The notes under the pieces: model-generated
Database searches by the model: none
Seen by the model: the letters and a program-made list of their open reading frames with translations, nothing else
Told to the model about the DNA's origin: nothing
Source: Bacteroidia bacterium
Lineage (GTDB): Bacteria; Bacteroidota; Bacteroidia; J057; JADKCL01
NCBI GenBank assembly: GCA_020635905.1
Contig: JACJYV010000011.1
Coordinates: forward strand, 1-64,000
Length of the DNA stretch: 64,000 nucleotides
Reading direction: 5' to 3'
Made by a program: the position numbers and the translations under genes
Shown: positions 26,217 to 36,008 of the stretch, in pieces
How positions within the stretch are numbered: the stretch's first letter is position 1
Layout of the letters: the number at the start of each line of letters is the position of its first letter

Positions 26217-27809
26217 ATGAAGGCATTTTCTATTCTGGTTTCTCTCCTGATTTTCGTGGGATCATTCCTACATGGGCAAACTATGTTCCAGATCTCTTAC
26301 GAGGCCAATACACAGTTTTATTGCATTACTCAATATGATGAAAACCATTTCCTTGTTGGAGGAAACGGCAATACCAACCAAATTGATGAATCACCTGGAC
26401 TGCTATTAAAGATCGGGCAGGACGGCTCGGTGGTTTGGGCACGGGAATACCAGGACTCCGTTAGGCATAGGATTTTGTCAATAGCTAAAAATACAGATGG
26501 AAATATCCTAATGGGAGGGCAAAAGTGGAATCCCCAACAAGTTGGGGGGGTGCACAACGTGTTTTTGATCCATACAGACTCTTCCGGGAATGTAAATTGG
26601 AACCGCTATATAGAGCAGTGGCACTTTAGTGATCATGTTGGGGTAACAATTACTTCAGATAGTTGTATCCTTTTTGCTGAATCTGGGATTAGCGCTCAAA
26701 GTACGAGGCCTGGCTTGGCCATGATAAAGTATGATAGCAACGGCGATAGCCTTTGGTCTAAGTGGTACAAGTCCGTTTTGAGCCCGATATTCGGTTTTGC
26801 ATGGGCTAACCAGGTAATTGTTGGGAAATCTGGGGATTATTTTGTGGCAGGAGGAACATGGGTTGGTTCACCGATGTCGAATGGCTTGATTGCACAGTTT
26901 AATTCTCAGGGCGATACCCTATGGACCTTTACAAATACCTTTTCGCTTGGGGTGAATTACTTGGGCATTATCCAATTAGATGATTCCTCCCTGATTGCCT
27001 GTTCCCCTACAGGGGCATATCCTGGCCCTTACAACATGATTCTTAGCAAGTTAAGTGCAATGGGAGATACGATTTGGTCTAAACGGTACATCACCCTGGG
27101 GTTTGGGTTTGCGCCCGAATCGATGGTGCAAATGGGCGATGGGAATATTGCCGTGACAGGAACCTACAGAGAAACGATCGACCAGACGCGGGCAGCAATA
27201 GTGAAACTGGACGAAGACGGGGAGATCCTTTGGGCAAGTATTTATGGCGATTCCAATGTCCATGGAAACGATATGATCGCTACGGATGATGGCGGGCTAA
27301 TGGTTGTGGGTTGGGTTTCAGGCCCCGACAGCCTGGACAGGGGGTGGATCTTAAAAACAGATTCCCTTGGAAATTCAGGTTGCTCCGATTCGAGCCTTAC
27401 CATGGGTAAGCTTTATGCCCCGGCACCCCATCAAAGAGGTGGCTTTATGAGGCGTGGGATTGAGATTTTTTCTTATTCAAATGATCTTGGAGCTAAACCT
27501 TTTGCATTTTCCTCCATTTGTACCAATACTCCCATTTTCCAGTTTCCCGAATTTCACGCTTCAGAAACGCAGGTCTACCCCAATCCTTTTTCGGATCAAT
27601 TTACGATTCTTCCGGGAACGGAGTTTCTCAATAGCCAAGGATTGCAATTTATCTTATTTGATCTCAAAGGTCGCCAGGTTTTCCAACAAAAAATTCCCAT
27701 ATCTGATAAATTCCAGGTCCGCCCCTTGGGCTTGAGTCCAGGGATGTACTTTTATAAATTGACCAATTGGGACGGGGGACTTGCTTCAGGGAAGTTATTA
27801 AAAGAATAG
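26217..27809 (+). CDS. Secreted beta-propeller-like protein with T9SS sorting domain
   Basis: A 530-residue protein from the ATG at 26217 (MKAFSILVSLLIFVGSFLHG), chosen because it gives a proper signal peptide; the frame is open 44 codons further up without one. The body contains about seven repeats of a hydrophobic strand, glycine turn and the phrase GD(S/T)(L/I)WSK-(W/R)Y, as in beta-propeller proteins of the delta-60 type. The last ~85 residues form a T9SS type A sorting domain (VYPNPFSDQF, FDLKGRQVF, LSPGMYFYKL, GKLLKE). It is therefore exported across the outer membrane by the type IX system and probably attached to the surface. Ligand is unknown. Confidence 0.85.
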   Translation: MKAFSILVSLLIFVGSFLHGQTMFQISYEANTQFYCITQYDENHFLVGGNGNTNQIDESPGLLLKIGQDGSVVWAREYQDSVRHRILSIAKNTDGNILMGGQKWNPQQVGGVHNVFLIHTDSSGNVNWNRYIEQWHFSDHVGVTITSDSCILFAESGISAQSTRPGLAMIKYDSNGDSLWSKWYKSVLSPIFGFAWANQVIVGKSGDYFVAGGTWVGSPMSNGLIAQFNSQGDTLWTFTNTFSLGVNYLGIIQLDDSSLIACSPTGAYPGPYNMILSKLSAMGDTIWSKRYITLGFGFAPESMVQMGDGNIAVTGTYRETIDQTRAAIVKLDEDGEILWASIYGDSNVHGNDMIATDDGGLMVVGWVSGPDSLDRGWILKTDSLGNSGCSDSSLTMGKLYAPAPHQRGGFMRRGIEIFSYSNDLGAKPFAFSSICTNTPIFQFPEFHASETQVYPNPFSDQFTILPGTEFLNSQGLQFILFDLKGRQVFQQKIPISDKFQVRPLGLSPGMYFYKLTNWDGGLASGKLLKE

Positions 27810-28487
27810 TTCTTTCTGAAAAAGTCCTGGTTTTTTGGGTCTTTTGCATTTTTTATAGGACAGATTGTCCCAAACTGTACACACCTGAGTTAGCAGCCAA
27901 ACGGGACACTTTCCATTTTGTCAGTTGATTCGAATTTGGTTAGAGGGAAAATAATCAAACTGGAAAAATGGGCTTTAACATGTGATAAGGGCAGATTTTG
28001 GGAGTGATAGCGCAGCCCCAAAGGGGCGAAAAATGAGTAGCCCGGGGTGTAAGCCCCGGGTTAATGAAGGTGAAAGCCGTTGAGCCCCAGCGGGGCGGCA
28101 CCAACACCTTTGAGCCCACTAAGCGGGTCATGTGCCGCCCCTACGGTGCTCATTTCACCATGCGGTCATACCCTGGGCTCACGCCCCAGGCTACAAATGT
28201 GGCGTCCCTCCGGGACTACCTTCGAACCCCTTAGGTTCGGCTAAAGCATCCGGGTACCCTTGGGTACGGGCAACATTAGGGTGGACGCAGGTGAAGAAAG
28301 CGCAATTGGTTATTTGATAATTGTTACTTGCCAATTGTCTATTGAACCCAGTCCAAGGCAGAGATTCGAAGTTTTTAGAGGTCCCCTTATAATTTCGTGC
28401 TATTTCCTCCCCTGCGCCCAACTCCAATTTTTGGATTGCCGTAAGCAAAGGCGTATTTTTATGACCCTGTACCTTCAAAATTAATTC
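27810..28487. repeat. GC-rich REP-like palindromic block in intergenic region
   Basis: This 678-base gap carries a dense set of short inverted repeats between about 28000 and 28290: CCCGGGGTGTAAGCCCCGGG (from 28041), GCCCCAGCGGGGC, GTGCCGCC partnered by GGCGGCAC, CCTGGGCTCACGCCCCAGG (from 28171) and GGGTACCCTTGGGTAC. The pattern of alternating GC hairpins is typical of REP/BIME-like elements found in many environmental genomes. No gene is supported here. The last ~170 bases before the ABC gene are of ordinary composition and should contain its promoter. Confidence 0.6.
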
Positions 28488-29369
28488 ATGGCCACTTTGA
28501 AAATTTCGGGATTGAACAAAACCTATCCCAACGGCGTGTGTGCGCTCGACAATGTCACCCTGGAAATCGGAAACGGAATGTTTGGCCTGCTGGGGCCCAA
28601 CGGAGCGGGTAAATCCTCCCTCATGCGTACCCTGGCCACCCTGCAGCAGGCCGATTCGGGCAGCGCCTTCCTCAACGAAATCGACATCCTGAATAATCCC
28701 CTCGAACTGCGCAAAACCCTGGGCTATCTGCCCCAGGAATTTGGCGTGTATCCGCGCATCACCGCCGAGCAATTGCTCGACCATGTGGCCGTACTGAAGG
28801 GATTTGCCCACAAAAAAGAGCGGCGCGAACTGGTGGCCAGCCTGCTGGACCGGGTCAACCTCTACGACAAACGCAGCAAAAGTGTGAAGGGCTTTTCCGG
28901 CGGGATGAAGCAGCGCATTGGCATTGCCCAGGCCCTGATTGGTAACCCCAAACTCATCATCGTGGACGAACCCACTGCGGGGCTCGATCCGGGTGAGCGC
29001 AACCGCTTTCACAACCTGCTGGCCGACGTGGGCGAGGAGGTGATCGTAATCCTCTCCACCCACATCGTGGACGATGTGCGCGAACTCTGCACCCAGATGG
29101 CCGTGATGGCCCGGGGCCAGATCGTGTATCACGGCACTCCCCAGGCCGCCATGGACCAACTGGCCGGACAGGTCTGGATGCGGGCCATCGAGCGCAGCGA
29201 ACTCGAAAGCTATCGCAGCACCTACCGGGTGATCTCGGACAAGATGGTGGCGGGCAAACCCGTGATCCACGTGCTGAGCGAAGCTCAGCCGGGCGAAGGC
29301 TTTGTGCAGGTAGCCCCCAACCTGGAAGACGTATTCTTTACCCGTACCCACAATCCTGTCACTGCCTGA
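28488..29369 (+). CDS. ABC transporter ATP-binding protein
   Basis: A 293-residue ABC ATPase with all motifs: Walker A GPNGAGKS at 36-43, Q-loop in YLPQEFG near 80-86, signature FSGGMKQR at 136-143, Walker B LIIVDEP at 156-162, and switch histidine in STHIVDD. The sequence is closest to ATPases that partner ABC-2 type permeases. The permease, a fusion with an M1 peptidase, starts 12 bases after its stop. Together they form one ABC system of unknown substrate in the inner membrane. The C-terminal ~80 residues are a regulatory extension ending in FTRTHNPV. Confidence 0.92.
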   Translation: MATLKISGLNKTYPNGVCALDNVTLEIGNGMFGLLGPNGAGKSSLMRTLATLQQADSGSAFLNEIDILNNPLELRKTLGYLPQEFGVYPRITAEQLLDHVAVLKGFAHKKERRELVASLLDRVNLYDKRSKSVKGFSGGMKQRIGIAQALIGNPKLIIVDEPTAGLDPGERNRFHNLLADVGEEVIVILSTHIVDDVRELCTQMAVMARGQIVYHGTPQAAMDQLAGQVWMRAIERSELESYRSTYRVISDKMVAGKPVIHVLSEAQPGEGFVQVAPNLEDVFFTRTHNPVTA

Positions 29370-29381
29370 TCACCCCCTCCT

Positions 29382-32300
29382 ATGTTCAAAGAATTCTTTC
29401 TGCTCGAAATCACCCGCGGACTCAGACGACCTATGGTCTGGCTGTTCATGGGTATTGTGGCCATTTTTACCTTCGCGGCCACCTGCTCAGACAGCGTGGT
29501 GCTCGGGGCCGAAATCGGCAACGTATTCCGCAATGCGCCCGGGGTCATCACCACCATCGTGGGTACCTTCACCCTGATCGGACTGCTCTTTACCACTGCC
29601 TTTATCAATAATGCCGCCCTGCGGGATTTTGACAATAACTTTCATGAAATCCTTTTCAGCACGCCCATCCGTAAGGGTGCCTATTTCTTTGGCCGCTTCT
29701 TCGGGGCCTGGTTTTTGAGCACTGTGCCCATGCTGGGGGTCTATGTGGGGGTGATTGCCGGAACCTGGGCTGCACCTACCTTTGGCTGGATAGGGGAGGA
29801 GCGTTTCGGGCCATTTTACCTGGAAACCTTTGTCAATACCTACCTGCTCTTTGTGCTGCCCAATATGTTTTTTGCCGGCACGGTGCTGTTTGCCCTGGCC
29901 AACCGTTTCCGCAGTTCGGTCATCTCCTTTCTGGGCACCCTCCTGATCATCATTGGCTACATTGCCTCGGGCGCGCTGATTTCCGACCTCGACAACGAAA
30001 CCGTGGCCGCCCTGACCGATATATTTGGCAACCGCACCTACCGCATCGAAACCAAGTATTTTACTCCCATTGAGCAGAATACGGTCAGTCCCGGCTTTCA
30101 TGGATTGCTGCTGATCAACCGCCTCATCTGGATGGCGGCGGGGGCGGTAATTCTGGGCATCAATTACTTCACCTTCTCCTTTGCCCCCTCCATGCGCAAG
30201 GCGGGCAAGGTCAAAGCAGAAAAAGCGGCTCCCAGGCCAGCAGCCCTGAACCGCGCCCTGAAGCAGCAATTTGGATTTTCCACCAGTCTGGCTCAGTTTT
30301 TCAGCTTTTTCAAAGTCAATTTTCTGAGCATCGTGCGCAGCACCACCTTTGTGGTCATCTTCATCTTCCTGTCCCTCCTCATCTTCGTCAACCTGATAAA
30401 TGGATTTGAGTATTTTGGTCTGCAATCCTACCCAGTTACCTACAAAATGGTGGACCAGATCGGGGCGCTCTCGGGCCTGTTTGTACTCATTATCCTGATC
30501 TTTTTCAGCGGCGAACTGGTGTGGCGCGACCGGGAAAAACACATCCAGGAGGTTATTGATGCAACTCCCCACGGCTCGGCGGCCTCTCTCGTGGGGCGAA
30601 CCCTTTCACTTTTCAGCGTGGGCATGCTGCTCCACCTCTTTGCCATTCTTTGCTGTATCCTGTATCAGGTACTGAGTGGCTATTTCAACCTGGAACTCAA
30701 TGTGTACCTCAGCGATTTTTTCCTCAAATCCTTCTTCAGTTACTTCATCTGGAGTGCGATTTTTGTCTTCATTCAGGTGCTGGTCAACAGCAAATACATT
30801 GCCTACTTTGTCTCAGTAGCCCTGCTGATCTTCTGGGAAATTGCCCTCGGGGTGCTGGATTTCGCCAGCAATATGCTGGCCATCGGGGACGGACCTTCGC
30901 TGCAATATTCCGACATGAATGGATTTGGGGCAGGGGTGACCGGGGCGCTCTGGTTTGATGTGTACTGGGGACTGATCGGGGTGCTGGCCCTGCTGGCTGC
31001 CGGATTGCTTTGGACCCGCGGCACCAATCTGACTCTGAAAGTAAGGTTTAAGACGGCCCTGAAAAACCTGCGGGGCAGGTATGCCCTGCTAATGGGCGGC
31101 ACTTTGGTGGTCTGGATCGGGGTGGCGGCATTTGTGTATTATAATACCCTTGTCCTCAATAAATTCACCACCTCGGATCAGCAGGAGAAAAGGAACGCAG
31201 AGTATGAGAAGACCTATAAGAAATACGAAAAGCTGCCCCTGCCCAAGATCACGGATGTGCGCTTCAATCTGGATATTTATCCCCAGGACCGGGATGTGAA
31301 GGTAAAATCTGAAATCCGCCTGGTGAATCGCTCGGGCGCAGCCATACAGGAAATACATTTCTCCCCCGATCCCGACTGGCACCCCAAAATCATGATTCCC
31401 GGCGCCAGCCTGACCCTCAACGACACCGTGCTCAATTACCGGATTTACACCCTTTCCCAACCCATGCAGCCCGGCGATACGATGGATGTGGTGGTCGAAA
31501 CGGCCTACCTCACCCGGGGTTTTGAGAACGAGGTGGGCAATCCCTACATTGCCGCAAACGGCACCTTTATCAACAGCATGGACATCCTGCCCGCCCTGGG
31601 CTACCAGGAGCGGAGGGAAATCGCGGATAAAAATACCCGTCGCAAGTACAATCTGGAGCCCAAGGTCCGCATGCCGCGGTTGCAGAGCCCCTGCACAGAC
31701 CTTTGCATGAATAATTACCTGACCAACGGCCTGGCCGACTGGGTCAATCTGGAAACCTTCATTTCCACCTCAGGTGATCAGATCGCGGTGGCGCCCGGCT
31801 CCCTGCTGAAGGAATGGCAGGAAGAGGGACGCAATCACTACCATTATAAAGTGGATCATCCCTCCCAGTTTTTTTGCTCCTTTATCTCAGCCCGTTTCGA
31901 AGTGGCCCGCCGCAAGTGGAAGGGCATTGACCTGGAAATCTACTACGATGCCAAGCATGGGGTCAACATAGAAATGATGCTGGATGCCCTGGAAATGTCG
32001 ATGGCCTACTTCACGGAAAATTTTGGTCCCTATTTTCACCAGCAGGCCCGCATCATCGAGTTTCCCCGTTATTCCACTTTTGCCCAGGCTTTTCCGGGTA
32101 CCATGCCTTACTCAGAGGCCTTTGGGTTTGTGGTGAATCTGGAAGATACCACTGAGAATAACGTAGTCAATGCGGTTATTGCCCACGAAATGGGCCACCA
32201 GTGGTGGGCCCACCAGGTGATCGGGGCCAATATGCAGGGAGCCACCCTGCTCAGCGAGAGCTTTGCCGAGTACTCTTCACTCATGGTCATGCACCAGCAA

Positions 32301-32957
32301 AAAACCGACCTGGAAATGAAGGAATTCCTCAAATACGACATGAATCGTTACCTGAATGGCCGCAAACGCGAAGTGGAAAATGAGCGCCCCCTTTATCTGG
32401 TGGAAAATCAGGACCACATCCATTATGGCAAAGGCTCGGTCATCATGTATGCCCTGCAGGATTATATCGGGGAGGACAGGGTGAATCAGGCCCTGCACGA
32501 CTTTTTGGAGCAATACCGTTATCAGGAGCCGCCTTATCCCACTTCGCAGGACTTTCTGACCTGTCTGGAGCCTCAGGTTCCCGATACCTTCAAATACCTG
32601 ATCGACGACTGGTTTAAGGAAATCACCCTCTACGATCACCGTCTGAAGGAGGCTGAACTGACCCAAACTGGCGAGGGACAGTACAACGTGCACCTCCAAA
32701 TCGAATCTGAAAAGGTAAAGGCGGATACCATTGGCAACGAAACCGTGGTGCCCATCAACGACTGGGTGGAGGTGGGCGTCTTTGCCGACCGCGATCTGGA
32801 AGATGCCATCCTGCTGAAAAAGGTGAAGTTTAATCAGCCTGCCTTTGAACTGGACCTGACCGTGGACCGCGAACCCAAACGGGTGGTGATTGATCCCCGC
32901 AAATTGCTGATCGAACGCATCACCAGTGATAATGAAAAACCCCTTGAAATGAAGTAA
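29382..32957 (+). CDS. ABC-2 type permease fused to M1-family aminopeptidase
   Basis: A 1,191-residue fusion. Residues about 1-600 hold two sets of roughly six transmembrane helices, each resembling an ABC-2 permease half; residues 600 onward are periplasmic. The peptidase part carries HEMGH at 935-939 and the zinc-binding glutamate in LLSESFAEYS (Glu959), the gluzincin pattern of M1 aminopeptidases, with one residue more than the usual 18 between the sites. Such permease/M1 fusions are known in Bacteroidota and are usually paired with an ABC ATPase, as here. The substrate is unknown; processing of an exported or periplasmic peptide is the natural guess. Confidence 0.9.
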   Translation: MFKEFFLLEITRGLRRPMVWLFMGIVAIFTFAATCSDSVVLGAEIGNVFRNAPGVITTIVGTFTLIGLLFTTAFINNAALRDFDNNFHEILFSTPIRKGAYFFGRFFGAWFLSTVPMLGVYVGVIAGTWAAPTFGWIGEERFGPFYLETFVNTYLLFVLPNMFFAGTVLFALANRFRSSVISFLGTLLIIIGYIASGALISDLDNETVAALTDIFGNRTYRIETKYFTPIEQNTVSPGFHGLLLINRLIWMAAGAVILGINYFTFSFAPSMRKAGKVKAEKAAPRPAALNRALKQQFGFSTSLAQFFSFFKVNFLSIVRSTTFVVIFIFLSLLIFVNLINGFEYFGLQSYPVTYKMVDQIGALSGLFVLIILIFFSGELVWRDREKHIQEVIDATPHGSAASLVGRTLSLFSVGMLLHLFAILCCILYQVLSGYFNLELNVYLSDFFLKSFFSYFIWSAIFVFIQVLVNSKYIAYFVSVALLIFWEIALGVLDFASNMLAIGDGPSLQYSDMNGFGAGVTGALWFDVYWGLIGVLALLAAGLLWTRGTNLTLKVRFKTALKNLRGRYALLMGGTLVVWIGVAAFVYYNTLVLNKFTTSDQQEKRNAEYEKTYKKYEKLPLPKITDVRFNLDIYPQDRDVKVKSEIRLVNRSGAAIQEIHFSPDPDWHPKIMIPGASLTLNDTVLNYRIYTLSQPMQPGDTMDVVVETAYLTRGFENEVGNPYIAANGTFINSMDILPALGYQERREIADKNTRRKYNLEPKVRMPRLQSPCTDLCMNNYLTNGLADWVNLETFISTSGDQIAVAPGSLLKEWQEEGRNHYHYKVDHPSQFFCSFISARFEVARRKWKGIDLEIYYDAKHGVNIEMMLDALEMSMAYFTENFGPYFHQQARIIEFPRYSTFAQAFPGTMPYSEAFGFVVNLEDTTENNVVNAVIAHEMGHQWWAHQVIGANMQGATLLSESFAEYSSLMVMHQQKTDLEMKEFLKYDMNRYLNGRKREVENERPLYLVENQDHIHYGKGSVIMYALQDYIGEDRVNQALHDFLEQYRYQEPPYPTSQDFLTCLEPQVPDTFKYLIDDWFKEITLYDHRLKEAELTQTGEGQYNVHLQIESEKVKADTIGNETVVPINDWVEVGVFADRDLEDAILLKKVKFNQPAFELDLTVDREPKRVVIDPRKLLIERITSDNEKPLEMK

Positions 32958-32960
32958 AAC

Positions 32961-33536
32961 ATGCTGGAAGCCCGACAATTTGAAGATGAAACCTTTCGCG
33001 ACCTCGACCTGGAGGGCGGCAGCCTGGCCGGCAAGGAGTTTGACCAGTGCACCTTTGTCAAATGCAGATTGGGCAAGGCCAATCTCACCAGTGCCAATTT
33101 TACGGAATGCGAGTTTGTGGAATGCGATCTGACTCTGGTGAAATTGCTGGATGCGGGCATAAAGGGAGTGAAATTCAAAGATTGCCGCCTCACGGGCGTG
33201 GATTTCAGTATTTGTAATAATTTCATCTTTGAAGTGGAATTTGAAACCTGCAACCTGGACTTTTCCTCCTTTCACGGGCGCAAAATGAAAGGAACCCGAT
33301 TCAAAAACTGCCGCCTGCAAAGCGTGGACTTTTCCCAGGCCCTGCTCAACGGGTCAGATTTTGACCACTGCGACCTGCTGAGTGCCATATTCGAGCGGAC
33401 GGATCTGGAGAAGGCCGACTTTCGCACGGCGGAAAATTTCCGCATTGATCCCGAAGGCAACCGCCTGAAAGGCGCTAAATTTTCGCTGACCGGCCTGCCC
33501 GGGCTGCTTTCGAGGCACGGGATTGTGGTACATTGA
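32961..33536 (+). CDS. Pentapeptide-repeat protein, Qnr/McbG-like
   Basis: A 191-residue protein built almost wholly of A(D/N)Lxx-type pentapeptide repeats with F/L at the central position and frequent Cys and Asp (CTFVKCRLGKANLTSANFTE, EFVECDLT, ADFRTAEN). It should fold as a right-handed quadrilateral beta-helix. The start codon lies three bases after the ABC/M1 gene stop, so it may be part of that operon. Length and the Qnr-like loop placement resemble gyrase-protecting McbG/Qnr proteins, which mimic DNA. A role in quinolone or microcin protection is speculative. Confidence 0.8.
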   Translation: MLEARQFEDETFRDLDLEGGSLAGKEFDQCTFVKCRLGKANLTSANFTECEFVECDLTLVKLLDAGIKGVKFKDCRLTGVDFSICNNFIFEVEFETCNLDFSSFHGRKMKGTRFKNCRLQSVDFSQALLNGSDFDHCDLLSAIFERTDLEKADFRTAENFRIDPEGNRLKGAKFSLTGLPGLLSRHGIVVH

Positions 33537-33700
33537 GTGAAAAATTTTCGCGGAAAATTGCCCTTTTTAACCAACTAAGGCCAATCCTGAAGGCTGGAAG
33601 ACAAAAATTTAAATTTTTTTTCCCGTGCTTAACATTTTATCAAACTTTTCGCTTTTATTTACGCCGAACTTAAAATTGGCTTTATGCTTTAAAGGGTTAA

Positions 33701-35164
33701 ATGAAAAATACCTATTTCAATCTCATAGAACAAACTTATTATTTTCCCCAGGAAGGGTTTGATCTTCGGGATGGTTTCCTCTCCTTTCACGGTATTTCGA
33801 TCAAATACCTGATTGAAAAATACGGCACTCCCTTTCGTCTGATGTATCTGCCCCGCATTTCAGACCAGATCAAAAAGTCCAAAAACCTATTCAACCGCGC
33901 CCGAAAGAAGAATAAATATAAAGGTGATTATTACTATTGCTACGTCACCAAGTGTTGCCATTTTGCCCACGTCATCAAGACGGCCATCAAAGAAGGAGTT
34001 CACCTCGAAACTTCCTCTTCCTTTGATATTGACCTGATCTGGAGCCTGTACGAAGAAGGGGTGCTGGAAAAATCCACCATCATCGTGCACAACGGTTACA
34101 AGACCGAAAATTACCTGTCCAAGATCATCAAGCTCAACAAAGAAGGCTTCAAAAACTCCATTGTGGTGCTGGATTCGACCAAGGAAATTGCCCGGGTCAA
34201 AGCTTATGCCCGCAAGCTGAAAAACGGTCTCAAGATTGGCATACGCATGGCCATCGACGAGGAGCCCCAGTCAGCATACTATACCTCCCGCCTCGGCATC
34301 CGTCCTTCAGAGATCATGGATTTCTACAAAAAGGAGATTGAAGGCGAAAAATCCCTGACCCTGAAAATGCTCCACTTCTTCGTGGATTCAGGCATCAAGG
34401 ACAGCATGTATTACTGGGGTGAATTCCAGAAAGCCATGAAGCTGTTTGTGCAGCTCAAAAAAGAAAGCCCCAGCCTGCGCTCCATCAACCTGGGCGGCGG
34501 ATTCCCGATTCGCAACAACCTGGGCTTTGAGTACGATTATGAGTACATGATCAACGAGATCGTGAGCAATATTGCTGCGGTTTGCCGCGAAGAAGGGGTG
34601 GAAGAACCCGATATTTTCACTGAATTTGGCAAATACACCGTAGGTGAGAGCGGGGCCATCATTTTCTCCGTGCTCGAACAAAAACAACAAAACGACGCCG
34701 AGCTCTGGTACATGATCGACAACAGTCTCATGAATACCATTCCCGACGCCTGGTCCCTGGCCGAAAAATACATTCTCCTGCCCATCAATAAGTGGGAAAA
34801 TGAATATACCCGCATTAACATTGGCGGCATCAGCTGCGACCACTCTGACTATTACAACTCAGAGGACATGAACCAGCAGTTGCACCTGCCTGTGTACAGC
34901 GACAAGGAGCCCGAGCCCTTGTATCTGGGTTTCTTCCACACGGGTGCTTACCAGGATGCAATCAGCGGATACGGCGGCATCAAGCACTGTCTGATTCCCT
35001 CGCCCAAGCACGTGATCATCGACCGCGACGAAAAGGGAAATTTTGTGGACCGACTTTACCGCAAAGAGCAGACGGTGGATGAAATGCTCGAAATTTTAGG
35101 TTATAATACCAAGCCTGCACAAGAACAAGCACAAGAACAAGAACAAGAAGATGAAGCTTCCTGA
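33701..35164 (+). CDS. speA: Arginine decarboxylase (PLP-dependent, alanine-racemase fold)
   Basis: A 487-residue enzyme expected to convert arginine to agmatine. The N-terminal barrel carries the candidate PLP lysine in YCYVTKCCHF; the phosphate-binding glycine loop NLGGGFP lies near 265-271; the C-terminal beta domain includes the EFGKYTVGES and CDHSDYY segments. It is shorter than the ~630-residue SpeA of enterobacteria, as are other Bacteroidota versions. The agmatinase gene directly behind supports the arginine/agmatine assignment over lysine or diaminopimelate. The C-terminus ends in a Gln/Glu-rich tail (AQEQAQEQEQEDEAS) encoded by an ACAAGA hexamer repeat that overlaps the agmatinase start. 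Confidence 0.8.
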   Translation: MKNTYFNLIEQTYYFPQEGFDLRDGFLSFHGISIKYLIEKYGTPFRLMYLPRISDQIKKSKNLFNRARKKNKYKGDYYYCYVTKCCHFAHVIKTAIKEGVHLETSSSFDIDLIWSLYEEGVLEKSTIIVHNGYKTENYLSKIIKLNKEGFKNSIVVLDSTKEIARVKAYARKLKNGLKIGIRMAIDEEPQSAYYTSRLGIRPSEIMDFYKKEIEGEKSLTLKMLHFFVDSGIKDSMYYWGEFQKAMKLFVQLKKESPSLRSINLGGGFPIRNNLGFEYDYEYMINEIVSNIAAVCREEGVEEPDIFTEFGKYTVGESGAIIFSVLEQKQQNDAELWYMIDNSLMNTIPDAWSLAEKYILLPINKWENEYTRINIGGISCDHSDYYNSEDMNQQLHLPVYSDKEPEPLYLGFFHTGAYQDAISGYGGIKHCLIPSPKHVIIDRDEKGNFVDRLYRKEQTVDEMLEILGYNTKPAQEQAQEQEQEDEAS

Positions 35165-36008
35165 AACATTTGCCGGAGTTGAGGAAGAATTTGGCCGCAA
35201 AGAAACGGCGAAAATCTACCTCCAGCACATTCCCTTTGACGGAACCAGCACCTGGGGCAAAGGTGCCGACCAGGGCTTTGACGCCTTCATGGATGCGGCC
35301 GCCAACATGGAACTGTACGACATCGAGACCGATTCTGAGGTTTACACCCACGGGGTTCACGTACTGCCGGCCATTACCGAGGACCGTTCTGCCGAACACA
35401 TGTACGAAGCGGTCTATGCCTCCACTCAAAAGCTGCTGAAGGAAAATAAATTTCTCACCTTTTTTGGGGGCGAGCATTCGGTCAGTATCGGGATCATCAA
35501 GGCGCATTACGAGCATTTTGAAGACCTGACTGTACTCCAGATCGATGCCCACACAGACCTGCGGCCCGAGTTTCACGGCACTCCCTACAACCATGCCTGC
35601 GCCGTCTATGACGCCAGCAAAAACTGCAACCTGATTCAGGTGGGCATCCGCAGCATGGACATCTCCGAAAATGAGCACCTGGACCGCGATAAATGTTTTT
35701 TTGCGCACCAAATCCATGGAAATACCGTTTGGATGGAAGAAGCTATCGCAAAAATGACCGGGAAAGTGTATATTACTTTTGATCTGGATGCATTTGATCC
35801 GTCGATCATGCCGGCCACGGGCACTCCCGAACCCGGCGGACTGGATTGGTACACCACGATCACCTTTTTGAGAAAAGTATTTGAGCAAAGGAACGTAGTA
35901 GGGTTTGATCTGGTTGAATTGGCTCCCATCAAGGGATTGAAGGCCCCTCAATTTCTGGCGGCCAAGCTTTATTATAAAATGTTGTCTTATAAATTCTGTT
36001 TGAAATGA
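35151..36008 (+). CDS. speB: Agmatinase (ureohydrolase family)
   Basis: A 285-residue manganese ureohydrolase, expected to split agmatine into putrescine and urea. Metal ligands are in place: His109 in GGEHS, Asp132/His134/Asp136 in QIDAHTDL, and Asp211/Asp213 in TFDLDAFDPS. The gene starts inside the last 14 bases of the arginine decarboxylase gene and its stop overlaps the next gene's start (ATGA), so three enzymes are translationally coupled. Arginase is excluded mainly by the neighbouring decarboxylase. Confidence 0.88.
   Translation: MKLPETFAGVEEEFGRKETAKIYLQHIPFDGTSTWGKGADQGFDAFMDAAANMELYDIETDSEVYTHGVHVLPAITEDRSAEHMYEAVYASTQKLLKENKFLTFFGGEHSVSIGIIKAHYEHFEDLTVLQIDAHTDLRPEFHGTPYNHACAVYDASKNCNLIQVGIRSMDISENEHLDRDKCFFAHQIHGNTVWMEEAIAKMTGKVYITFDLDAFDPSIMPATGTPEPGGLDWYTTITFLRKVFEQRNVVGFDLVELAPIKGLKAPQFLAAKLYYKMLSYKFCLK

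Noticed and set aside
28191..30572. Long minus-strand frames opposite the ABC genes (386 and 361 codons)
   Set aside because: They are antisense to clear ABC ATPase and permease genes and result from high GC content; no family motif is seen.
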